From: Paraphoma chrysanthemicola
Taxonomy: Eukaryota > Ascomycota > Dothideomycetes > Pleosporales > Phaeosphaeriaceae
NCBI GenBank assembly: GCA_020744225.1
Contig: JAGMWG010000013.1
Coordinates: 1,240,001 to 1,304,000 of the forward strand
Direction of reading: 5' to 3'
DNA: 64,000 nucleotides
Position 1 is the stretch's first letter; every line of letters begins with the position of its first letter. The notes beneath the pieces were generated by a model. That model was not told the origin of the DNA. It was given only the letters and a program-made list of their open reading frames with translations, and did no database searches. Both the position numbers and the translations under genes were made by a program. This document shows, piece after piece, positions 55,841-64,000 of the stretch.

Positions 55841-57208
55841 TCAAAGTACTTGCACACATCCCGTTCCCTCGGGATTCACCACTGCCTTGGCCATGTACCT
55901 CTCCGTCTTTAGACTCCACGCCATGTTGCCCAGGATCAAGTCTACACAGCCCTCGATCCACGTATCGACATCGCGCTTGACCTTGACATCCTCATTGAAG
56001 ACAGTAGCACGCAGTCTATCCGCCGCACTCCTGAACTCGCCAAATCCACTCGCAAGCATATCCACCGTCTTGTCCACCGCCTCTTGTGCCGTAATATCCT
56101 CGTTATACACTAGTATTGGCACAATGCTATCCACCTCGCGTCCATCGAGTTCCTTTTTGAGCGAAGCGATGTCATTATACAGCGCAATCGCGGTCTCGGT
56201 TTCCCAAAGGATGACCTTGGTGGCTTCGTGTTCCCAGATCCAGGCTGGCATGGTGAGGTCATACGCCCAGACCAGAGTGTGCACAAATGTCTCAATGGAC
56301 GAAGTGATGACGCGGCGCTTCATGTATGCCTCGACAGAATCAATTTCGCCTGCAATCTGCTTGTCGTGACTGCGCCGGACGGTATTGATGAAGCGAACAA
56401 CGGACTCGACGAAGCTGCCGCGATCGGCGAGTGTCTGTCCGGTCTGCATGGCAGCTCCAATATCGCTGAAGCAGCCGCTGTTGTGGAAGATTCCGTGGAC
56501 TGGAGGCGTGACGTTGAGTTCGGGCTGCATGACGCTGCGAATGTATACAATGGTACTGTCGCAGTACGCGTCGACGCGGCCCTCGTCGTCGTGAGTCAAT
56601 GAGCCGCAGTCAATTTCGTCGTCCCAGATAAAGGCCCATAGGCAGAAGGAGTTGAGCAGGCATAATTTATCTGTAGGTACGCGGGGCCAAAAGTGGGCCG
56701 AGAGAAAGGGCGCATTGGTCTTGCGTTGTTTGGCGCGGAGCTTCTCGGTCGGGATAAAGGTCTTGAGCCAATCTTCGAGGTCGTCCCGTAGGATGGAGAT
56801 GTTGGTGTGTGAGCGAACGGTATAGCCAATGTAGACTGGGAAGAGGTCGGGGAGAATAATGGTCTGCCCACGGAGACGAGCTACAAGCTCGTTACGGGCG
56901 TTTGGTTTAGTTGGTATGGCGGCAGTGTCGGTCTGAACGGTGATGACATTGCCATCTTCAATGGCATCGCTCTGATTGTCATTGCTGCTCGAGCTTAGCA
57001 ACGACTGACCACGGAGTCGAGTGAACACCGAATCTGGGTGAATGACCTCACATTGGTCAGATATATCGTTGCTCTTGCGAACGGTAGCGCTTGTGTACGT
57101 GACTATTGACCCGTTGACCATGGTGTAGTCGTTCAAGTCCATGAAAAGTACCACCACAGTAGAGATCAGACTCGCTAGCCAGGTGGGAGTTGGACTGTAT
57201 CTATTCAA
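55841..57208 (-). CDS. Class I terpene synthase
   Basis: An intronless frame of 455 residues; Met at 57142 (MDLNDYTMVNGS) is as likely a start and gives 433. Counted from 57208, the metal-binding DDEID is at 196-200 (FIWDDEID) and the NSE triad Asn345/Ser349/Glu353 lies in NDIASLKKE; both are intact. The fold core is about 300 residues, with an N-terminal extension of roughly 110 residues, rich in Ser and charged, that I do not recognise. Such enzymes cyclise farnesyl or geranylgeranyl diphosphate in the cytosol to a hydrocarbon or alcohol. No P450 or other tailoring gene is adjacent, so it may work alone. GH51 and CobW neighbours look unrelated. Confidence 0.9.
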   Translation of the reverse strand: MNRYSPTPTWLASLISTVVVLFMDLNDYTMVNGSIVTYTSATVRKSNDISDQCEVIHPDSVFTRLRGQSLLSSSSNDNQSDAIEDGNVITVQTDTAAIPTKPNARNELVARLRGQTIILPDLFPVYIGYTVRSHTNISILRDDLEDWLKTFIPTEKLRAKQRKTNAPFLSAHFWPRVPTDKLCLLNSFCLWAFIWDDEIDCGSLTHDDEGRVDAYCDSTIVYIRSVMQPELNVTPPVHGIFHNSGCFSDIGAAMQTGQTLADRGSFVESVVRFINTVRRSHDKQIAGEIDSVEAYMKRRVITSSIETFVHTLVWAYDLTMPAWIWEHEATKVILWETETAIALYNDIASLKKELDGREVDSIVPILVYNEDITAQEAVDKTVDMLASGFGEFRSAADRLRATVFNEDVKVKRDVDTWIEGCVDLILGNMAWSLKTERYMAKAVVNPEGTGCVQVL

Positions 57209-58789
57209 AAAGGGTTTTCAGGGGCGCAATCTTGATGAGCGGTGCGGCGTGGTGAGTGGCGGGGCGAGTGTTTGTCAGGACAACCCTTACTATAAATCAC
57301 CCTCACCCTCGGATTGCAACCCTTGCTCCAAATGTCTTTTACGTTCAAGCAGCGATTGAAAAATGGTGGGAAAGTATGCATAGATGTTTGCGGTATCGAT
57401 TATCTTATGCCCTGGGTGCTTTCAAACATTCTGCGCTTGGGTCGGCGAAAGAAGCATCTTTCTCATGGACCACCCACGATTTCTGTTCTCGGTATTGCGT
57501 AACAGGCTCTGACAGCCAAGCTCCATATCAAGTGGGATATCCATAGACAATTCAACTTTCCAATGCTGACCTGAGGCCGAAGGATTAAAAGTGGAGCGAA
57601 GAATATGGTCGCGTCTTCTCGCTCAAGGTGGTGGCGCCGACGATTGTGATACTAAACGGCCCATGCGGTGCATAAGGTTCTCAACAAAAAAGGCACGCTG
57701 TTTAGCGATCGGCCAACTGGCGATCAGTGGGAAATGTCAAAGAAGAACGAAGTGTTGGTCCTGATGCACCTAGACTTGCCCTCGAGAGCAGTGAAGAAAA
57801 TTGCTACTCAGGTTCTCACATCAAATTCATTCCTTGAAAGCCTAGCGGAATTTTTGGGGCGGTATAAGTTCCTGTAGCATATAGATTGCGCTCTGGCTGA
57901 CATTTAGCAGATTCGACGAGATCATATTCGACATTCCGACCACTATTGATTTGGGTGGACACGATGAAGGACACGTTCCATCTACTCCAGACCAAAGCCC
58001 TCCAAGGTTCGATTCATTCTAAGGACCGCAAGGCATGCAGAGGTCATACGGCAGAATTTTGCGGACGTTGATGAGCTTCTCGAGGCGTTTGATTAGATGG
58101 GATGGTGTGTTATTAGCTTAGAACCGATTGGGGTGATTTCGAAACGTGACTTCACAGACGGCCCCGGCGCGACGAGGGACGAGGCGTTCAAACCTCAGCT
58201 CCTGATAAACATGTCTGTCACCTATTACCATCTCGCGGAAACAAGAATCGTGTTTAGCTTGAACTTTTCTAGTCACTACAGGTGATGCGCAATACTCGAA
58301 GTGACGAGTATTTCCCAATTACACTGCACATGCTTCGCGCTCCAAGCCGCAAAAGGGCATAGTGCCGGAGCAAAATCTATGTGACGGTAAGCCGAGGACT
58401 ACCTGGGCAGTAGTATAATTATAGTAGAGGCGGGTTCGTCACATTCTGCATTGTTATCGCTAGGTGTAGTCTTTCGGTTGCTGTCACGGCCATGCTCTGA
58501 GCACCCCACAATATTAGGTCCGACGCGATTGGCACATCCACGACAGCTTTGCCAGCATCCAAAAAGCCGTACCAGAATAAAGAAACTTTCAAGTTCATTA
58601 TAATCACATGTTTCATTCTCGACGAATCAGCTGTCGCCGTTTTGCGATGATGCAAGGCGACCATCGAGGTGCTCAATTGGATGGGCGCACACTGTCGAGC
58701 TCGAAAGTATGAAAACCATCAAGGTATCCTTGAACGGAGGAAAATTGTCTCTCAGCCATCTGTCATATTCAATAAAATCTTTCATCACC
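57209..58789. other. Intergenic, no convincing gene
   Basis: 1.6 kb between divergent terpene synthase and CobW genes. Short frames only; a plus-strand frame at 57668-57877 lacks any motif. A TATAAA-like element at about 57289-57294 is far from both starts. Confidence 0.5.
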
Positions 58790-60612
58790 ATGGCCCGTTC
58801 AAAGAGAAGAAATACGCAAGGCGGGACAGCCAATCTACCGGAGAATGCACCTCGCAAGCCACTTCCGGTCACCATTCTTTCGGGGTTCCTGGTGAGTACA
58901 CATATTTTTGCAAGTACTAAAAAAGTACTAAGCTGCACAGGGGAGTGGTAAGACAACGTTGCTTCGGCACATCTTGCAGTCACCGGATCATGGCTTGAAA
59001 ATCGCCGTCATTGTCAACGACATGGCAGCAGTCAATGTCGACGCCAACTTGATTTCTCGGTCGACAGAGTCTCGGAAACATGATTCAACCACTGGAGAGA
59101 TTCGTGTCAAAGAAAAGGTTATACAGATGCAAAATGGGTGCATTTGCTGCACACTGCGTAGCGACCTTCTCACTGAACTGGCACGTCTAGCCTGGAGTGA
59201 GGACAGATTTGACCATGTCGTGATTGAGAGCTCTGGAATTAGCGAGCCTCAGCAGGTGGCTGAGACTTTCACCACTGAGCTAACTGAAGCAATGATTGAC
59301 GCAGAAGGAATGGAGACGGACGAGAAGGAGATTTTTGACAAGGTGTAAGAACTCTCCCGCCTTCTCTTCGTGAGCGACGGCTGACCCAATCATAGTGCCA
59401 AGCTCGGTGGCTTGAAGTCACTGGCTACTATCGACACCACCGTCACTGTCGTCGACGCGTTTCGATTCTTCTCCGAGTTTGACACGGCTGAGTTCCTGCA
59501 AGATCGCTTTGGCAAGGAAGAGGTGCCCGACGAAGACCAAAGAACAATTTCCGATCTCTTTGCTGATCAGATCGAGTTTGCAAACGTTGTTATTGTGAAC
59601 AAGATTGATCGGGTCGATGCAAAGACATTGGGCAGGGTCAAGGCATACGTCAGGACACTGAATCCAACTGCAAAGATTATCGAAGCTCGGTACTCCAAGG
59701 TGGACATTCGCACACTGCTGAATACCGGTATCTTCAACTTTGCAGAAGCCATTGCAAGCCCGGGATGGCTAAAGAGCCTACACGAGATGACCGTCATGGA
59801 CGTACATGGCAGAAAGCGGGTTGCGCCAAAGCCCGAAACACTCGAGTGGGTATAAGCCTTTCCTGAACTGAAATGGCGCTGACCAGAAATCTTCTAGATA
59901 TGGCATCGGAAGCTTCGTATACCGCGCGCGTCGCCCCTTTGACCCTCTAAAGTTGTACCGCCTCATCGAGGGCAAATTCATTCTGCTACAAGACGAGTTC
60001 GAGGAGGAAGAAGACGCGGATGATGTTGATGACGACATGTCAGGCTCTGAAGCCTCTGAACCTTCAGCTGGCGATTCCGATGAGACGGATGAGAACGCCG
60101 AGCCCATTGACGATGCAACGATTTTGCAAAACAAAAAAGCAAACCCTTTGTTTCGGGGCCTCCATCGCAGCAAAGGTGTCTTTTGGCTAGCGACTCGACC
60201 GTTTCAAATGGGTTCATGGAGTACAGCCGGCGCGATGTTGACACTTGGTTCCGAAATGCCCTGGTTCTGCTGCGTACCTGAAGAAGAATGGAGTGCTGAC
60301 GAGATGACGATGAAGGCAATAACTGCAGATTTCGAGGGTGATTGGGGTGATCGACGTCAAGAGATCGTCTTGATTGGTGAGAAATTAGACGTTGGAGGTT
60401 TGACCAAGGCCTTTGATTGCTGCCTGCTTAACCGTGCCGAGATGCGCAAATGGGAGAGACTGATGCGTGATAAGAGCTTGGGTGAAGAGGAAAAAGAAGA
60501 AGAGCTGAGTGACTCGTGGGATGATGGGTACTGGGCAGAATGGCCCAGGGCGGAGGCCGAGCACAATCACGATGGCCACGATCATCACGGTCATGCGCAT
60601 GCGCGTGGGTGA
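58790..60612 (+). CDS. CobW/ZNG1-type metallochaperone GTPase
   Basis: Four exons, 58790-58891, 58941-59344, 59396-59845 and 59898-60612, with introns of 49-52 bp, encode 556 residues. Walker A GFLGSGKTT spans intron 1 (residues 32-40). Then come NDMAAVNVDA, the metal-binding CxCC (Cys101, 103, 104 in NGCICCTLR), ESSGISEP and the guanine-specificity NKID. After exon 3 follows a CobW C-terminal domain split by an acidic insert (EFEEEEDADDVDDDMSGSE). The C-terminus is a His-rich tail (HNHDGHDHHGHAHARG). Members transfer zinc to client enzymes in a GTP-dependent way. The exon 3 donor is GTGGGT at 59846; the alternative at 59850 breaks the frame. It is convergent with the esterase, 50 bp apart. 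Confidence 0.93.
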
Positions 60613-60662
60613 AGCTAGAGCAAAGTAAAGAGCTCGATTCAGTCTGATGCTGTCATGTGTAT

Positions 60663-61598
60663 TTAATAGTGGTGCTTTGAAGGAGCCCGCGAGTAGCACT
60701 TGGTGGTGCTATTCTTCTGACATTTTAGATCGAAATAGTCGAGGACTAAATCATCTTGGTTGGGGATATTGTGATCAACTCCCGCAGCCGAGTACGCTTC
60801 AAACTTGTCGCCATACCGGTAGCGTGTCCATCCGGAGAGTGGAGTATTGGGAGCTGTCGAAGTGGGCGTCTCGCTGACACCAAAAACGCTGGTCCACTGC
60901 TTGATTTGCTCTTGGAGATTTTGCGGGTAAATGACATCGTCTGCCAGGCCATGCAGAGTTTGGAACTTGGGACGGAAGCCTTTGTAGCCAGGGTATGCAG
61001 CCTTGACCAATGATGCCCACTCGCTGCCATTTTTGATAATCTTTCCTGTCGCACACGCATCGCTCCACACATCGTAGCCGTTGCCAGCATAGCACCCAAA
61101 TGCGACACCGGCCCATGCACTTCCCGCTGCGAAGACGTCCGGGTAGCTCCCGAGAAGGACATTGGTCATCATTGCGCCTGAGCTGGTACCGGTAACAAAC
61201 ACACGGTCCTTGTCGCCGTTGTATTTTTTCAACGCCCATCGAACTGCAGACACAATGCCCAACGCATCACCACCACCATTGTGCGTTAGCGATTGCTTGC
61301 TGCTCACATCCCAGCACTGGTCGGCCGTGTTCGGAGAATTCGGATATAGTGTGATGAAGCCGTATTTGTCACCTGCCGAAGCCCACGAACGGTATTGGAA
61401 GACTTGCTGAGCTGTTCCGTGGCACCAGTGCGGGCTCACCAGGATTGGAGGGTTCGGAGGTAACTTGGCCGGAACGTAAATGTACATGGACACATTACGG
61501 GGATTTGGGCCGAAATTAGTAATTTGAGTCAAAGTGGAGCTGAGTTGTTGCGCAGATACGGAAGCTGCGAGGAGCAGCGTCGCGACTGAAAGCATCAT
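60663..61598 (-). CDS. CE1 acetylxylan esterase, secreted
   Basis: An intronless gene of 311 residues. Signal peptide MMLSVATLLLAASVSA, then the alpha/beta-hydrolase of the fungal acetylxylan esterase/PHB-depolymerase type. The nucleophile is Ser139 in GTSSGAM; HGLADD carries the Asp and VDHNIP the His. SPHWCHGTAQQ and CWDVSS are family features, with Cys pairs for disulfides. There is no cellulose-binding domain. It removes acetyl groups from xylan, opening the polymer to GH11. TATAAA on the minus strand at 61658-61653 lies 55 bp upstream of the start. The related feruloyl esterases share the fold, so a feruloyl activity cannot be excluded. Confidence 0.93.
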   Translation of the reverse strand: MMLSVATLLLAASVSAQQLSSTLTQITNFGPNPRNVSMYIYVPAKLPPNPPILVSPHWCHGTAQQVFQYRSWASAGDKYGFITLYPNSPNTADQCWDVSSKQSLTHNGGGDALGIVSAVRWALKKYNGDKDRVFVTGTSSGAMMTNVLLGSYPDVFAAGSAWAGVAFGCYAGNGYDVWSDACATGKIIKNGSEWASLVKAAYPGYKGFRPKFQTLHGLADDVIYPQNLQEQIKQWTSVFGVSETPTSTAPNTPLSGWTRYRYGDKFEAYSAAGVDHNIPNQDDLVLDYFDLKCQKNSTTKCYSRAPSKHHY

Positions 61599-62470
61599 TG
61601 TGAATGCTGGCGACGAGTCGATGCTGTTTCATTTTCGGGTGTCTAGCACTTCTTTATACCTGCATTTCAGGGTCTGGGATCGTCTTCCCCGGAATGCACC
61701 AGTCCAAACATGTTTACCCCAGATGAGGGTCACCTCAAGCACCGGGTTGTAAGTGGTAACGAGCCGGGTTGGCGGAAGTGTTCGACACAGGCTGCCCGTA
61801 CTTCTGATCTCGCCCTGCGTAGCTGTCGTTCGGCTAGGCTATGCCTGGAACGGAGGACACGGAGATGATCAACGTGCAATATGCGATGCACGCTACAACA
61901 ATTTTCCGGGCCCTCGCTGCGGCGAGTTGGCCTCCGTTGCTTGTGGAAGAAAGCTTCGGAGCTTCTTTTCGGGGCCTGAGCAATTCTAGAAGCTACTCTG
62001 AGGCCATCTCCTGCGACACCCCTTGATTCCGGTCGCCGGCCAAGAAAAGCAAACCTTGTCTGAGAAACTCATCTAACAATTTGACAATCGCAGCCAGCAC
62101 AAAAATTTAGGCATGAACGAGACCGTCCTTATTAGCTGCCCAGGACAAGGGAGTAGCAATTTAAGATATATTCACGACCGCAGTACAGCATGGTCAAGTT
62201 CCAAGGTTTGCATGGAGACTGCATTCACACGTTGTTAGCTGTGGTTTCTCCGTATTGTGAAGTCATTATGCTCTCGGAAAACAGGCAATACTTCAGATTC
62301 GGGAGCCATCTTGGAATGGCAGCTGCATTGTATCTACTAACAGATTTCAATGTGTCTGTGCAACAACACCGTGTGAGTTCATAGCTTCTAGTGCTCAAAG
62401 CAAGAGCCTTTATACCAATCGATAATCGCAATGTACCACAATCTCGAGTTCACAACTTGCAGAACGAAAG
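61599..62470. other. Intergenic, no gene seen
   Basis: About 870 bp between divergent esterase and SET genes. Short frames only, apart from the esterase TATA box at 61653-61658. Confidence 0.5.
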
Positions 62471-63393
62471 ATGCCACCCGCAAGCATGCCCACACAAGAG
62501 CAATCTCTTGCGCGAATCCGATACAATCACGGCAGGCGAAAAGTGCAACCAGTTGTTCTAACCGAGCAAGAAATTACTGACATTCTCACTAGGCTGTACG
62601 ATCCCGCTTTGGTCGGTCCTCGATTCTTTTACTACCAAGATGCCCATGGTATGCCGATGGACCGAATCTCAAGACATGTGGGATCTGGCAATTTTTTTTC
62701 TACGCTCTTAGACTCAAACACCTTTGAGGTGCATGATTGGTTAGAGTTTCCAAAGCCTAGCGGGTTCATTGGCCAAGTATGGCCGCCCAAGCGCCTCGAG
62801 CATGTCGTTGGCTCACTTGATTCCACAGAGCAGTGCGTTTGTCAGGACGGCTTCCGAAAGTGCGACTGTGATCCGGCCATTTTGTCTGCTAGCCTACGCG
62901 AGTTTGGATACATAACATGGCATTGCGACCGGTGAACCAACGCGAATTTGGGCTTTTTGCGCGTAAAAACATTTCTAGAGATTGCATCTTGGGTAAGTAT
63001 ACAGGTAAGATAAGACCGCGCCGAGACGATGCGCCCGACGATGAGACGGAGTATCATGTTGGCATCTCGATTGGAGACGTCGCTTCAAATGAGGCAACAG
63101 CTTGGATCGATGGCACTCGCACGGGGTCCGTCACTCGCCACATTAACCACAGCTGTAACCCAAACTGCCGTTTGTATGAAGGGCGCTGCGGTATGCGATG
63201 CCGAATTGTATACGTCTGGACGATCCGCGACATTGCTCATGGTGAGGTGTTGACATTCGACTACGGTAAAGATTGGTTCAAGGATGCTGATGATGCATGT
63301 CTGTGTGGCCAATCAAATTGCAAGAATCCTCCCTGCCCCGAGGAGATGGAAGTTTCCGAGAAGCGACGATGTCACGAACCTGCACGGGGCTGA
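62471..63393 (+). pseudogene. SET-domain protein gene with an apparent frameshift
   Basis: The first frame from Met at 62471 gives 154 residues with an N-terminal unknown region and a Cys-rich pre-SET-like cluster (QCVCQDGFRKCDCD). Protein-like sequence ends at 62935 as ITWHCDR. The SET domain then continues in the next frame from about 62930: VNQREFGLFARKNI, LGKYTGKI, RHINHSCNPNC, HGEVLTFDYGKDW and a post-SET CLCGQSNC. No GT..AG intron fits the overlap, so one base seems missing near 62930. It would be a histone-lysine methyltransferase-like protein of about 305 residues with every SET motif intact; loss by frameshift or a sequence error are both possible. Confidence 0.7.
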
Positions 63394-63558
63394 ACGTCGT
63401 TACGCACGTAAGTGGTGTTCCTTTTTTTCAAGTTTGCGTACATGGCACAGATAGGTCGGCGTAGTATTGTAGACAGGCGGCTGGAAACTTTTGTTTGGCA
63501 TCGCCGAAAATTACATTCCAGTTGCCTACACATACTCGAGGTTTTAAATTTTAAGATA
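63394..63558. other. Gap between the SET gene and the next frame
   Basis: AT-rich 3' flank without a gene. Confidence 0.4.
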
Positions 63559-64000
63559 TCAGCTAGCGCGAGTAATGTCAATTCTTCGTAGCTCATCGAG
63601 GCCAAAAACTTGTAATTGTGCAGGACTGCTCAAATTTGACGGCTGAGAACAGAATTTGGCGTTGTTGGCAAGTAGAGGGTTCTGACCGATGGCCGAGTAA
63701 GTTTGACGCCAATGTCGCAAAGTTGCTATACGTCGCGCGAAGCAAGAATAAATATTCTGAGCATTCGCCAGCACTTTTGCATGCTTGCCTTTTGCGAGCC
63801 TGATGATGTTGGTAGCAGAGAATTTGGTCCATGATGAGGCAATGAATGACTCGCGCATAATTGCCAACCTTTCTGCTATGCAGCGTTGATTTGTGGGCTG
63901 AGAAGCGAAGTTATAATGAATAGTTTCATGAGGCATCGCAGTCGCCAATGCCAAAGTTGCAAGCAATACGGCCAAGAGACGTTCCGCTTGCCCCTTGACG
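63559..64000 (-). CDS. Possible secreted protein, 5' end outside the window
   Basis: A minus-strand frame open from the right edge to the stop at 63559, with no ATG start inside. It contains a signal-peptide-like core (LLAVLLATLALATAMPHE) followed by about 120 residues with no recognised domain (YNFASQPTNQRCIAERL, WRQTYSAIGQNPLLAN). The true start lies just beyond 64000 or the frame is spurious. Low support. Confidence 0.3.
   Translation of the reverse strand, partial: VKGQAERLLAVLLATLALATAMPHETIHYNFASQPTNQRCIAERLAIMRESFIASSWTKFSATNIIRLAKGKHAKVLANAQNIYSCFARRIATLRHWRQTYSAIGQNPLLANNAKFCSQPSNLSSPAQLQVFGLDELRRIDITRAS

Noticed and set aside
59842..59897. Alternative donor at 59850 for intron 3 of the CobW gene
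   Set aside because: It leaves the next exon out of frame; GTGGGT at 59846 restores EYGIGSF.

Overview
The window is nuclear DNA of a filamentous ascomycete (Pezizomycotina; a plant-associated Dothideomycete is my guess). The support is: genes split by 45-63 bp introns with GTRNGT donors and YAG acceptors; several fungal Zn2Cys6 regulators; secreted plant-wall hydrolases with signal peptides; and Fot1/pogo-type transposons carrying the CpA-to-TpA decay expected of repeat-induced point mutation (RIP). I saw no tRNA, rRNA or CRISPR-like array by eye.

Layout. (1) 1.0-12.0 kb is an intact, compact group: a short-chain dehydrogenase, an NRPS-like A-T-R carboxylate reductase with a gluconokinase domain fused to its C-terminus, a divergently transcribed ACS-family transporter, a Zn2Cys6 activator and an aldo-keto reductase. 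It looks like a small metabolic cluster, and the fusion is the most unusual gene here. (2) 12.4-17 kb holds a small secreted protein, a frameshifted F-box-like gene and a GH11 xylanase. (3) 17.3-36 kb is decayed accessory DNA: two related transposons (18331-20182 and 30460-32310), one intact UDP-glycosyltransferase, and broken genes for an F-box-like protein, a C2H2/Zn2Cys6 regulator, a CrtC/AttH-like protein, a GH29 fucosidase and a protein kinase. (4) 36.3-43.1 kb is intact: a DUF6536-like membrane protein, a YbjQ/UPF0145 protein and a Zn2Cys6 regulator. (5) 44.2-48.6 kb is again broken: a TPR / coiled-coil / subtilisin architecture with several stops and frameshifts, and two small remnants. 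(6) 48.8-64 kb is mostly intact: F-box protein, YtcJ-like amidohydrolase, GH51 arabinofuranosidase, class I terpene synthase, CobW-type GTPase, CE1 acetylxylan esterase, a SET-domain gene with one apparent frameshift and a partial secreted protein at the edge.

How the genes work together. GH11, GH51, CE1 and GH29 form a dispersed hemicellulose/xyloglucan toolkit. In the first cluster a plausible reading is uptake of an organic or sugar acid by the transporter, ATP-dependent activation, phosphorylation and reduction by the fused enzyme, and reduction of the product by the AKR or SDR, under the adjacent regulator. That is inference. Nearly all in-frame stops in the broken genes are explained by a single C-to-T change at CpA or its complement, so RIP spreading beyond the transposons is a good explanation; base-calling error could explain some single-base frameshifts.
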